Shown piece by piece: positions 8,117 through 16,470 of a stretch of DNA of 45,663 nucleotides; within the stretch, counting starts at the first letter, position 1, and each line of letters begins with the position of its first letter. The translations under genes were made by a program, and so were the position numbers. The DNA is taken from the NCBI GenBank assembly GCA_000961805.1, contig LADV01000097.1:1-45663 (forward strand), given 5' to 3'. The notes beneath the pieces were generated by a model that saw nothing but the letters and a program-made list of their open reading frames with translations, ran no database searches and was not told where the DNA came from. The DNA is from Peptococcaceae bacterium BRH_c23. GTDB lineage: Bacteria; Bacillota_B; Desulfitobacteriia; Desulfitobacteriales; Desulfitobacteriaceae.

Positions 8117-9271
8117 ATGGATTTTTTCTATAATAATCTTGCTCGCAGTGCGGGAACGACGGAAATCCTTGCAGGACAGGAGATTGAGGTAGAAGTTAAC
8201 TTAGTGCTGGCTCACGATGGAACTGGCCCTAAGTTGCTGAAACTATGGAATCCAGCAGAAAGAGTGCTCGATGGGCGGAACGTTGTTCTTACGGTTGATC
8301 ATGCTTTTCCAGCTCCGACCCCCCAAGACCGTGCTTTTCAAAAAGAATTTGCTGCGTTCTCAAAGGTTCAGGGCTGTGTACTCTTTAATCAAGGGGAAGG
8401 AGTTTTACATCAAGTTATAGCCGAAAGACTCTCTCTTTGGCCAGGGATGATTATTGCTGGGGCGGATGGTCATGTTGCGACGGCAGGAGCTTTTGGAGCA
8501 CTTGCCTTTGCACTAACCCCTGAAGAGTTGATCCCTGTTCTAAAGACGGGAACGTTGAAACTGAAAGTACCCACTTTGCTCTCTATTCAATTAGATGGAG
8601 CATTGAATGAGGGAGTTTTACCACGAGATGTGGCTTTATATCTTAGTTGGAAACTGAGTGATCAGATTAAGGGAAAGGCAGTAGCCTTATCTGGTTCATT
8701 GGTTAATGGATTGAGCGATGCTGGGCGCATGACTATCTGTAACTTTCTGCCGGAAATAGGGGCGATCACAGCTTTTGTAGCACCTCTAGGAGAAGATGAT
8801 CGACCTAACTTTACTCTCTATGCCCATGAAATAGAGGCGATGATCGCTGTTCCCCCGTCTCCCAATGAGGTTAGATTTGTCCGAGAACTGGAGGGTACGA
8901 CGGTTACAATGGCTATCGCAGGAGGATGTTCGTCCGGAAGGTTAGAAGATATGGAAGTTATCGCTGAAGTATTAAAGGAACAATCAGTACACCCCGACGT
9001 TACCTTTGTTATTACTCCTGCCTCACGCGAAGTTGCTAAAGAGATGGATAACAAAGGATTAAGTGCCCTAATTAGAGACCGAGGCGCAATCATCATGTCA
9101 CCGGGATGTGGGCCATGCCCAGGTAAACATTTTGGAGTATTGGCCGAGGGTGACGTTGCTATTACAACGACGATTAAGAATATACCTGGTCGAATCGGAT
9201 CTTCTCAGGCTGATATCTACTTGGCCTCTCCTCGAACTGTAGCCCAAGCCGCAGTTAAAGGGGTAATCTGA
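8117..9271 (+). CDS. Aconitase-superfamily hydro-lyase, LeuC-type large subunit
   Basis: A protein of 384 residues from ATG 8117, with GAAGGCGG upstream. VNLVLAHDGTGPKLLKLW, VLTVDHAFPAP and ADGHVATAGAFGALAFALTP follow the 3-isopropylmalate/homoaconitate dehydratase large-subunit pattern. The [4Fe-4S] ligands are the Cys of GGCSSGRLEDME and the two Cys of SPGCGPCPGKHFG. Such enzymes isomerise or dehydrate hydroxy di- or tricarboxylic acids. The partner swivel subunit (LeuD type) is not encoded in this window, which is unusual. The position between the oxoacid oxidoreductase and GlcD/GlcF genes points to a catabolic role rather than leucine synthesis. The substrate is unknown. Confidence 0.85.
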   Translation: MDFFYNNLARSAGTTEILAGQEIEVEVNLVLAHDGTGPKLLKLWNPAERVLDGRNVVLTVDHAFPAPTPQDRAFQKEFAAFSKVQGCVLFNQGEGVLHQVIAERLSLWPGMIIAGADGHVATAGAFGALAFALTPEELIPVLKTGTLKLKVPTLLSIQLDGALNEGVLPRDVALYLSWKLSDQIKGKAVALSGSLVNGLSDAGRMTICNFLPEIGAITAFVAPLGEDDRPNFTLYAHEIEAMIAVPPSPNEVRFVRELEGTTVTMAIAGGCSSGRLEDMEVIAEVLKEQSVHPDVTFVITPASREVAKEMDNKGLSALIRDRGAIIMSPGCGPCPGKHFGVLAEGDVAITTTIKNIPGRIGSSQADIYLASPRTVAQAAVKGVI

Positions 9272-9341
9272 GGGTATTTTTACGAAGAAGAGGTACCTAT
9301 TTTAGTGCGAATTGGGGGTACTAGGGAGAAGGAGTAAAAGT

Positions 9342-10754
9342 ATGATGGAAAAAAATCAACTAGTTAACGATATGAAAGAGTTACTAGGTCAGGAGAAAGT
9401 GCTTTCAAGTAAGCTTGAACGGTATACCTATACTTATGACAGTTCTTTCTTATCCCAGCTTAATGAATTTTATCCTGATGTTGTTGTCTGTCCCATGAAC
9501 ACTGAGGAAGTTCAAAAGGTAATGCGCTATGCATTTAAGCATAATATTCCTGTTACACCTAGGGGAGCGGGGTCCGGTCAGACAGGAGGGAGTGTAGCTG
9601 TAAAGGGAGGTATTGTACTAGACCTTTCGGGTTGGACTGACATTGTGGAAATCGATGAGAGCAACATGCAAGTCGTTGTAAGACCGGGGATAGTGCATGC
9701 TGACCTCAATGTTGCCCTTTCGCCTTATGGGTTATTTTTCCCGCCTGACCCAGGAAGCTCAAAAATGGCGACGATTGGGGGCATGGTTGGGAATAATGCC
9801 AGTGGGCTGCGAGCCGTAAAGTTTGGTAACACAGGTCAGTATGTCCTCGGTTTGGAAGTTGTCTTGCCAGATGGGGAGGTCATGAAGACTGGTGGATTAC
9901 ATTCAAGAGCCCTGAAAAGCGTATCTGGAATCAATCTTACGAGCCTCTACGTTGGGTCTGAAGGCACTTTAGGGGTTATTACACAGGTTCGACTGAAAGT
10001 TCTACCCAAACCTCCGGTCAGGGGAATCTTGCTTACGCTCTTTTCCAGCTTAGATGATGCGGCTGCAACAGTTTTGGAAGTGTTTAAGAATGGGATTATA
10101 CCCTCTGGTATCGAGATATTGGACGACTCTGGGATTAAAGCAGCCAATAAATTTCAACCGGATTTAAAGCTTCCAGAGGCAGAGGCTGCCCTATTCTTCG
10201 AAATCAATGGGAGCAAGGCAGCAGTCGACTTTGAGGGACAGCAAGTCAAAGAGATTGCAGAAAAGCGGGCAAGTGTAGTGGAATGGGCCACGGATGCCGT
10301 GCGTATGGGGAAACTTTGGCAAGGGCGTGCTGTGATCGGTGCCGCTTCAGCTCGGGTTAAACCAGGAGCAACAAGGATTTTTTGCGGTGAGGATGTTTGT
10401 TTTCCAATGGCTAGGGTTCCTGAAGCTTTGCGTAGGATTAAGGAGATTGGGGCAAAGCATAACACCCTCGTGGTCATCTATGGTCATATTGGGGACGGGA
10501 ACATGCATACGGCACCGATTATTGATCCCTTAAAACCGGAAGAAGTCGCAGCAGCTCACCGCGTAGCAGACGATATTCATCAACTGGCTTTAGAATTGGA
10601 AGGTTCAACCACTGGAGAACATGGCGTGGGCTTTACTCGCTCCCAATTTATGGAGGCGGAACATGGTAAGGCCTTGGAGATCATGAGAATTATCAAGGAT
10701 GCCATCGACCCCAAAGGAATTATGAATCCTGGTAAGATATGGGCTGAGAGGTAA
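9342..10754 (+). CDS. FAD-linked 2-hydroxyacid dehydrogenase (GlcD family)
   Basis: A protein of 470 residues starting at one of two adjacent ATG codons (9342/9345), seven bases after GGAG. The N-terminal PCMH-type FAD domain shows PRGAGSGQTGGSVAVKGGIV near residue 80 and PPDPGSSKMATIGGMVGNNA near 140. The C-terminal domain has VIYGHIGDGNMHTAP, EGSTTGEHGVG and the terminal DPKGIMNPGKIW. Members oxidise D-lactate, glycolate, D-2-hydroxyglutarate and similar acids to 2-oxoacids. The GlcF-type gene starts four bases after the stop, so the two proteins probably form a complex that feeds 2-oxoacid to the oxidoreductase encoded upstream. Confidence 0.9.
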   Translation: MMEKNQLVNDMKELLGQEKVLSSKLERYTYTYDSSFLSQLNEFYPDVVVCPMNTEEVQKVMRYAFKHNIPVTPRGAGSGQTGGSVAVKGGIVLDLSGWTDIVEIDESNMQVVVRPGIVHADLNVALSPYGLFFPPDPGSSKMATIGGMVGNNASGLRAVKFGNTGQYVLGLEVVLPDGEVMKTGGLHSRALKSVSGINLTSLYVGSEGTLGVITQVRLKVLPKPPVRGILLTLFSSLDDAAATVLEVFKNGIIPSGIEILDDSGIKAANKFQPDLKLPEAEAALFFEINGSKAAVDFEGQQVKEIAEKRASVVEWATDAVRMGKLWQGRAVIGAASARVKPGATRIFCGEDVCFPMARVPEALRRIKEIGAKHNTLVVIYGHIGDGNMHTAPIIDPLKPEEVAAAHRVADDIHQLALELEGSTTGEHGVGFTRSQFMEAEHGKALEIMRIIKDAIDPKGIMNPGKIWAER

Positions 10755-10758
10755 GCGT

Positions 10759-12036
10759 ATGAAAACAACATATCGAGTTGATTTTGCCGAGGAACTTAAG
10801 AAATGCGTTCGCTGTGGTGAGTGTCGAGCGAATTGCCCTATCTTTTCCGAGTCAAAAAGAGAACCAGATTCACCACGTGGGAGACTATCCTTGGTAAAAC
10901 TTCTTCAAGAAGGCAAGATCCCAGCCTCCGCAGAACTGTCAGAAAAACTTTATGGGTGCCTGCTTTGCAAAACTTGTGCTGTCAATTGTCCGTCTGGGGT
11001 CATTACAGATGAGATTATAGTGGGAGTGAGAGATTATCTTGATGACGTTTTAGATAGAAACATCATCAAGAAGTTGGTGCTGCGGGGATTCTTGACTCGT
11101 CCCGCACTGCTTCAAGCATCTTTTTCCCTCGTCAAGCTTTATCAAAAGACCGGGTTAAACAACGTTTTGACAAGATCGAAGCTAATTGAACATTTGCCAG
11201 AAGCAATGAGTGCGGGTGCCAAAATATTACCGGATGTCTCGAAACAACCAGCTCGTGGACGGATTCCAGAAGTCGTTAAGCCCTACGGAGAAAAGCGTTT
11301 TCGAGTAGCTTACTTTTTAGGTTGTGCCACAAACTTGATTTATCCGGATGTTGCGGTAAGCGGAGTGGATGTACTTGCTAGGCATGGTTGTGAAGTGGTT
11401 ACCCCGGCAGTAAAGTGTTGTGGTATGCCGCATTTAGCCTATGGGGATACGGATACAGTGATACAGCTAGCCAAAAACAATCTAAAGATTTTGCTATCGG
11501 CACAAGTGGACGCAGTTGTGACTGATTGTTCGTCATGTTCGGCTACTTTAGCGGAAAGCTATGAGAAGCTTTTTGAGCCTGGGACAGACGAATATAACCA
11601 AGCAAAAGAATTAGGGAGTAAGGTCTATGACCTTAGTAAGTTTTTAGTGGAAAAGACGGGTATTCACCCAGGCCCTAATCCAGTTAATGTGGCGGTGACC
11701 TATCACGACCCGTGTCACTTAAAACGGGGACAAAATGTCTTTAAACAACCAAGAGAGCTCTTAAAGTCCATTCCGGGATTAGAATTCCGTGAAATGAAAG
11801 AAGCGGATCGCTGCTGTGGGTCTGCGGGTAGCTTCAGTATTATGCATCATGATCTATCCATGAAAGTACTAGGCCGGAAGGTGAGTAATATCGTAACTTC
11901 CAAGGCAGAGGTGGTGGCCACCAGTTGCCCGACCTGTACTATGCAGTTAACTTACGGGTTAAAGAGTCACGGTTTGGCGGGGCAAGTAGTACATCCAGTT
12001 CAGTTACTGGCTAAGACATATTTAAAAAGTAAGTAG
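10759..12036 (+). CDS. GlcF/LutA-type iron-sulfur oxidoreductase subunit
   Basis: A 425-residue protein. Two [4Fe-4S] motifs lie near the N terminus (CVRCGECRANCPIF at about 16-29, CLLCKTCAVNCPSG at about 67-80). Two CCG domains follow, with VKCCGMPHLAYGD near 220 and ADRCCGSAGSF near 350; each also has an upstream Cys (FLGCATN, CHLKRGQ). This is the electron-accepting partner of FAD hydroxyacid dehydrogenases. In anaerobes such pairs pass electrons to quinones or electron-transfer proteins. It is the last gene before a 624-base gap, so it probably closes the operon that starts at the sigma-54 promoter. Confidence 0.9.
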   Translation: MKTTYRVDFAEELKKCVRCGECRANCPIFSESKREPDSPRGRLSLVKLLQEGKIPASAELSEKLYGCLLCKTCAVNCPSGVITDEIIVGVRDYLDDVLDRNIIKKLVLRGFLTRPALLQASFSLVKLYQKTGLNNVLTRSKLIEHLPEAMSAGAKILPDVSKQPARGRIPEVVKPYGEKRFRVAYFLGCATNLIYPDVAVSGVDVLARHGCEVVTPAVKCCGMPHLAYGDTDTVIQLAKNNLKILLSAQVDAVVTDCSSCSATLAESYEKLFEPGTDEYNQAKELGSKVYDLSKFLVEKTGIHPGPNPVNVAVTYHDPCHLKRGQNVFKQPRELLKSIPGLEFREMKEADRCCGSAGSFSIMHHDLSMKVLGRKVSNIVTSKAEVVATSCPTCTMQLTYGLKSHGLAGQVVHPVQLLAKTYLKSK

Positions 12037-12170
12037 AATAACCGCTGTTACTCGGTAGACCTTGTCGTCCGCGGAGGTCCAAAGCCTACGCGGAACGACA
12101 TTTAAAGAAGCTTCATAAGCACTTGCAATGCCAGTTGTTTGCCATTAATTTACTAAATATTCATAAAGCA

Positions 12171-12196
12171 GTGAAAACAATGAAAACAAATAGGAC
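12171..12196 (+). promoter_or_regulatory. Tandem 9-bp repeats, candidate operator (copy set 1)
   Basis: GTGAAAACA at 12171-12179 and ATGAAAACA at 12180-12188 are followed by AATAGGA. The same 9-mer is present three times at 18194-18220, followed by AGTAGGA. The two sets flank the TRAP operon and its two-component system, so they are candidate sites for that CitB-type response regulator. This is inference. Confidence 0.45.
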
Positions 12197-12267
12197 TGCT
12201 AAGAGTGGAAGGCGAATTACTCAATTATTAAAATATTTAGAATTAATTATGTATGACCGTTACAAAG

Positions 12268-12330
12268 ATGAAACAAATTTAGATCATGAAACATATTAAT
12301 GTTACATGTCAGAAACATATATGTAATGTG
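12268..12330 (+). promoter_or_regulatory. Dyad-containing candidate activator sites of the TRAP promoter
   Basis: ATGAAAC occurs at 12268 and 12286, and CAGAAAC at 12310. The second and third run into dyads: AACAT-ATTA-ATGTT and ACATATATGT. They sit about 150-200 bp upstream of the -24/-12 element. ATGAAACA is the complement of the TGTTTCAT half-site at 4878-4885, so the same sigma-54 activator may act at both promoters. Spacing is not the regular 21 bp seen there. Confidence 0.4.
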
Positions 12331-12469
12331 AGCTTTTTGGAAAATTGAATATGATCAAAATATTTTATTTAATTTTAATTAATTAAGTGAGTGAACTATA
12401 AGCAGGAGTTAGACGTGGACCGTAAATGCAATTTGCTAATAGTGCTTGAATGAAGTTTACATTGGAAAC

Positions 12470-12485
12470 TGGCATAGAAATTGCA
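12470..12485 (+). promoter_or_regulatory. Sigma-54 (-24/-12) promoter of the TRAP operon
   Basis: TGGCATAGAAATTGCA has GG at 12471-12472 and GC at 12483-12484, the correct 12-bp register. It shares 11 of 16 positions with the element at 5023-5038, including TGGCAT and ATTGCA. The predicted start is near 12496. Confidence 0.88.
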
Positions 12486-12660
12486 CTAATTAGGTTGATA
12501 TCAATTTTTTTTGAGAGATAAAGAACTAGGCATTCTCTCAAAATCAAGTGGAGCTAGATTTTCTGATTTAACAACTTTTTGGGAGGTGAAGTATAGATCA
12601 TAGAACTGGTAGACTCTAAAAACCTATCAAATTCTAAAAAAAGAGAGGGGAATTATTTTA

Positions 12661-13692
12661 ATGAAGAAAAATCGCTTTTTTAGTGCAGTACTCGTAACGG
12701 TTCTCTCCGTTGCACTCCTTGGCTGTGGAACGACTGCAGCGGTTAAACCAGCTGATAAGCCTGCTGATTCAGCTAAGAAGCCGAGTGTTACGGTTAAGCT
12801 ATCCTCTACATCCAGTAAAGGTGGAGCTATGTATGAAGGGGCTGTGAAGTTTAAAGAGCTCGTCGAGGAACGCTCCAAAGGAGATATTGTGGTTCAAGTA
12901 TTTCCTGATGGCCAATTAGCGAAAGACCTTGCAGCTATTGATGCCCATAAAACTGGTGCGATCCATATGTCTTTACCCTCAACAGCTATGGCTCAAATAG
13001 ATCCAAAATTCGGTGTTTTCGATATCCCTTTCTTATTTAAAGATGCTGCTGCAGTAAGTAAATTTGCCCATGGCGAAATGTGGGCGAAAGAGTTCCAGCC
13101 TTTATTTGAGAAGTATGGGATGGTTGGCTTAGGCTTTTGGGAAAATGGTTTCCGTCACATCACGAATAACAAGCGTCCTATTAATACTCCAGAAGATTTA
13201 AAAGGCATTAAACTTCGGGTACCAGAGAGCAAACTTCGAGTAGCCATGTTTAAAGAATTCGGTGCCAATCCTGCAACCTCAGATTTTAGTGAGGTGTTTA
13301 CAGCTTTACAGCAGGGAGTCTTTGATGGACAGGAAAATCCATTTGTTCAAATTGAAGCTGGACGCTTCGCCGAAGTTCAAAAGTATCTATCTCTAACAAA
13401 TCATACCTATACACCTGCTTACCTAGTTGCTAGTAAGGTGTGGTTTGACAAATTAGCACCCGAGCAACAAGCAATCCTTAGAAAAGCGGCGGTCGACGCG
13501 GGCGACTATACACGTGAATATGGAGCAAAAGTAGAAGGTGAGCTACTAGCCAAATTCAAGGCGGCAGGGATGCAAGTTAACACTGCCGATGTACCATCCT
13601 TCCAGGCCAAGACAGGACCTGTCATTGATTTACTTAAAGCATCTATTGATCCAGCTTTCGTAGATCAAGTGGTGAAAGCTGCCAAGGAGTAA
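12661..13692 (+). CDS. dctP: TRAP transporter substrate-binding lipoprotein (DctP type)
   Basis: A protein of 343 residues. MKKNRFFSAVLVTVLSVALL then GC gives a lipoprotein signal with the modified Cys near residue 22, so it is anchored on the outer face of the membrane. VKLSSTSSKGGAMYEGAVKF opens the binding domain. GFWENGFRHITN, LKGIKLRVPESKLR (the conserved arginine that binds the substrate carboxylate) and VFTALQQGVFDGQENP are family hallmarks. It captures a carboxylic acid and hands it to the DctQ-DctM membrane pair. It is the first gene after the sigma-54 promoter and is separated from dctQ by a strong hairpin. Confidence 0.93.
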   Translation: MKKNRFFSAVLVTVLSVALLGCGTTAAVKPADKPADSAKKPSVTVKLSSTSSKGGAMYEGAVKFKELVEERSKGDIVVQVFPDGQLAKDLAAIDAHKTGAIHMSLPSTAMAQIDPKFGVFDIPFLFKDAAAVSKFAHGEMWAKEFQPLFEKYGMVGLGFWENGFRHITNNKRPINTPEDLKGIKLRVPESKLRVAMFKEFGANPATSDFSEVFTALQQGVFDGQENPFVQIEAGRFAEVQKYLSLTNHTYTPAYLVASKVWFDKLAPEQQAILRKAAVDAGDYTREYGAKVEGELLAKFKAAGMQVNTADVPSFQAKTGPVIDLLKASIDPAFVDQVVKAAKE

Positions 13693-13718
13693 TAAAGACC
13701 CAATCTGAGCTCACAAGC

Positions 13719-13780
13719 AACTCATGCCCCTTATTCTTTCACTGAAGCTTTTGATGATCACTGAATAAGGGACATGAGTT
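13719..13780 (+). terminator. Intercistronic hairpin between dctP and dctQ
   Basis: AACTCATGCCCCTTATTC (13719-13736) pairs with GAATAAGGGACATGAGTT (13763-13780) at 17 of 18 positions. There is no T-run, so it more likely stabilises the dctP message or partly reduces read-through, giving more binding protein than permease. Confidence 0.65.
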
Positions 13781-13811
13781 ATTAAATGAAAACCTAAGGG
13801 GGCAGGATCAA

Positions 13812-14294
13812 ATGCAGTTTCTAAGTCGACTTGATCGAATCATAACTGCCGGATTAAAATGGACCCTTGTCATACTGATGATTGCGATTACGTTAAGTGT
13901 GGCTTGGGGAGTATTTACGCGTTTTGTATTGCAAGATTCAGCAACTTGGACAGGCGAATTTTCAGGGTTTTCTCTAGTTTGGATCACCTTTCTGGGATCC
14001 GCTTATGCAGTTTATGAAAAAACCCATATTCGTTTTGAATCCTTGTTTGATATGCTTCCCCAGTCAATACGCTTAGTTATTCAAACGATCTTCAATCTAG
14101 TTATGCTCACTTTCTTTGCAATCATTGTAATTACCGGCTTTAATTTATCAATGGGTGCGATGAGTGCGGAGACTGTATCTTTGCCTATCACTAAAGGAGT
14201 CGCTTATTTAGTCCTTCCTGTAGGTAGTGCAATTATAATCCTGGGCTTGTTGTCAGATACCCTAAATTCGTTTAAAAGAGGTGATAGTAAATGA
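13812..14294 (+). CDS. dctQ: TRAP transporter small permease (DctQ type)
   Basis: A 160-residue membrane protein with four predicted helices. The first segment is WTLVILMIAITLSVAWGVFT, and the conserved RFVLQDSATWTGEFSGFSLVW and EKTHIRFE motifs identify the DctQ family. It is needed with DctM for Na+-coupled uptake. The start has AAGGGGGCAGG upstream. The stop overlaps the dctM start by four bases (ATGA), indicating translational coupling. Confidence 0.92.
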   Translation: MQFLSRLDRIITAGLKWTLVILMIAITLSVAWGVFTRFVLQDSATWTGEFSGFSLVWITFLGSAYAVYEKTHIRFESLFDMLPQSIRLVIQTIFNLVMLTFFAIIVITGFNLSMGAMSAETVSLPITKGVAYLVLPVGSAIIILGLLSDTLNSFKRGDSK

Positions 14295-15562
14295 TTGCAG
14301 CGGTACTAATTGGAGGGATTGTGGGCTTAGTTCTGTTGGGACTGCCGATCGGTTTTGCTTTAGCAGTCGTCGGGATAGGGTTGTTTTTCATGACCGGAGC
14401 TCCTTTGGATATGTTGCCGATTATTTTATTCGATGGTACTAATAACTTCCCACTCCTGGCTATTCCGTTATTTATGGTGGTTGGAGAGTTAATGGGCGCT
14501 GTGAATTTATCCCAACGACTTGTTAATTTCGCAGGTAGTCTGGTGGGTTTTGCTCGTGGAGGATTAGCTCAAGTAACCGTGGTAACTTCCATGATTTTTG
14601 CCGAGATTTCCGGATCTGCTGTTGCCGGTGCGGCTGCCCTAGGCGGTGTTTTGATACCGGAGATGAAGAAAAAAGGGTACTCACAGGGTTTTGCTGCGGC
14701 CTTAGTGTCTGTGGCAGCGACCATGGCAATCATTCTACCCCCTAGTATTCCCATGATTCTGTACGGGGTTATGGCTGGGGTCAGTGTCTCGGATTTGTTT
14801 ATCGCAGGTATTATCCCAGGATTGATTGTCGCAGTCGTCTTAATGACAGTAAATCACTTTTTTGCCAAGAAAAATAATTGGGAAGCCGCTTCCACATTTT
14901 CCTTTCCGACAGTAGGGAAGACATTTAAAGAAGCATTTTGGGCACTAACCATACCGTTTATTATTCTCGGTGGAATCTGGGGCGGAATATTTACCCCGAC
15001 CGAAGCTGCAGCTGTAGCGTCTGTTGCCGCATTTTTAATCGGTATGTTTATCTACAAGGAATTGAAGCTGAAAGATTTACCTGATCTCTTACTAAGAGCA
15101 GCCAATCAGACTGCCGTTGTCATGATCATTATTTCCGCGTCGGCGGTTATTGGTTGGTTTTTAACCAGTGAGCAAATCCCGCAGAGTTTGGCTGCTTGGG
15201 TTACGACCATAACAAATAACCCAATCGCCGTTTTAGCGATCCTAAATGTTTTTTTCTTGGTCGTTGGGATGTTCATGCATTCCGCAGCAGCGATCATTAT
15301 GCTTATTCCGATCTTAATGCCATTGATTCGCGACTTGGGTATCGATCCGATTCACTTCGGGATCATTATAACCATCAACCTTGGGATTGGTCAGCAAACA
15401 CCACCCGTGGCATCTGTCCTACTGACAGCGTGTTCAGTCGGAAATGTTCCTTTGGTTCAGACGTTTCCTTATCTAAAAGTCTATATTGCCGTCATGCTGG
15501 GAATTCTGGCAGTGATAACTTATGTTCCGATCATTAGTACTTACTTGCCTTCGATAATGTAA
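14291..15562 (+). CDS. dctM: TRAP transporter large permease (DctM type)
   Basis: A protein of 423 residues with about 12 hydrophobic segments. LLGLPIGFALAVVGIGLFF, the LLAIPLFMVVGELM segment, AEISGSAVAGAAALGGVLIP and the ILPPSIPMILYG segment are typical DctM motifs. The C-terminal half repeats the fold, with GIFTPTEAAAVASVAAF and GIGQQTPPVASVLL. It is the Na+/substrate symport channel of the system. A bidirectional terminator follows the gene, ending the operon. Confidence 0.93.
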   Translation: MIAAVLIGGIVGLVLLGLPIGFALAVVGIGLFFMTGAPLDMLPIILFDGTNNFPLLAIPLFMVVGELMGAVNLSQRLVNFAGSLVGFARGGLAQVTVVTSMIFAEISGSAVAGAAALGGVLIPEMKKKGYSQGFAAALVSVAATMAIILPPSIPMILYGVMAGVSVSDLFIAGIIPGLIVAVVLMTVNHFFAKKNNWEAASTFSFPTVGKTFKEAFWALTIPFIILGGIWGGIFTPTEAAAVASVAAFLIGMFIYKELKLKDLPDLLLRAANQTAVVMIIISASAVIGWFLTSEQIPQSLAAWVTTITNNPIAVLAILNVFFLVVGMFMHSAAAIIMLIPILMPLIRDLGIDPIHFGIIITINLGIGQQTPPVASVLLTACSVGNVPLVQTFPYLKVYIAVMLGILAVITYVPIISTYLPSIM

Positions 15563-15643
15563 GACACGAATATAAGTCCGCATCATTTCGGTTACTAAAT
15601 AGATTATATAAACGGTTGTAAATAAAGGCTTAATCGGCAAAGA

Positions 15644-15697
15644 AATAAAGCAACCAGTGTGCTTTGATAAATATCAGCGATCATTGGTTGCTTTATT
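15644..15697. terminator. Bidirectional terminator between dctM and the response regulator
   Basis: AATAAAGCAACCA (15644-15656) pairs perfectly with TGGTTGCTTTATT (15685-15697). The two flanking genes converge here and both sides are A/T-rich. Confidence 0.85.
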
Positions 15698-15724
15698 ACG
15701 TGGTAAAACGTGATCAGAGCAAAA

Positions 15725-16426
15725 TTAATTATGATTTATCCGATAACGTTTCGTCGGACGCCCGATTGTGCCGTATTCCAATTCAATATGAACCTTTCCG
15801 GTTTCTACTAAGTATTCCAAGTAACGCCAAACAGTAATCTTAGAAATGGCAAGTTCTGCTGCGATGTGCTGACAAGAGAGGGTTTGTTCCTGTTTATTCA
15901 AGAAACCCAAAATTTGATCTAGGGTCAATTGATGAAAACCCTTAGGCAGTGGAGTGGATTTGCTAGGGGGGATGATTTCTCTAATAGGTTCAACTGGTGT
16001 ATTAAGCTTATCAAGATCATGCTGACTTAAATCCGAGTTTTTCGACAACAGGTGTCGTTGCCTTAAATAGCTTTGCAGAGCCTGTTGGAGACGCTCCATA
16101 TCGAAAGGTTTAATCAGATAGTCAACAGCACCGTAGCGTAAGGCCTCCTGAATGGTTGAACTATCCTTAGCGGCAGTCACTAATATGATATCCGTGGGGA
16201 TTTTCTTTTGACGAATTTGTTTTAGAATGCTTAGACCGTTACCATGCGTTAAAAAGATATCCAATAAAACTAAATCGGGCTGAGATTCGATGATTTGTTG
16301 TAAAGAATCATTTTCATTATTGCTTATCCCAACGACTATAAAAGGAGCCATTTTTTCCGTAAATCGTTTATTGATACTTGCTACCATAGGATCGTCCTCG
16401 ACAATAAACACTTTGATGGGTTCCAA
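15725..16426 (-). CDS. Response regulator of the CitB/DcuR type
   Basis: A protein of 233 residues. An N-terminal receiver domain (VFIVEDDPMVASINKRF) carries the phospho-acceptor Asp in VLLDIFLTHGNG near residue 56 and the conserved Lys in YLIKPFD. The C-terminal DNA-binding domain has LPKGFHQLTLDQILGFL, then an HTH (ISKITVWRYLEYLVETGKV), ending GTIGRPTKRYRI. This family regulates uptake and use of citrate, fumarate and related acids. It is convergent with the TRAP operon and follows its kinase gene by about 45 bases, so it probably controls carboxylate transport. A close relative of its HTH domain is fused to a membrane sensor at 37986-39098. Confidence 0.92.
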   Translation of the reverse strand: MEPIKVFIVEDDPMVASINKRFTEKMAPFIVVGISNNENDSLQQIIESQPDLVLLDIFLTHGNGLSILKQIRQKKIPTDIILVTAAKDSSTIQEALRYGAVDYLIKPFDMERLQQALQSYLRQRHLLSKNSDLSQHDLDKLNTPVEPIREIIPPSKSTPLPKGFHQLTLDQILGFLNKQEQTLSCQHIAAELAISKITVWRYLEYLVETGKVHIELEYGTIGRPTKRYRINHN

Positions 16427-16470
16427 ATGAAAACAACTCCTTTCATAACAGCACCAGCTAGAATTAAGTG

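Larger units (their letters stand above)
12037..12660. other. Long regulatory gap before the TRAP transporter operon
   Basis: 624 bases without a gene. It holds an imperfect hairpin at about 12063-12100 (GTCGTCCGCG against CGCGGAACGAC, no T-run), two tandem ATGAAAACA-type repeats at 12171, dyads around 12268-12330, the -24/-12 promoter at 12470-12485, and a leader hairpin at 12509-12543 (TTTTGAGAGA against TCTCTCAAAA). Confidence 0.6.
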
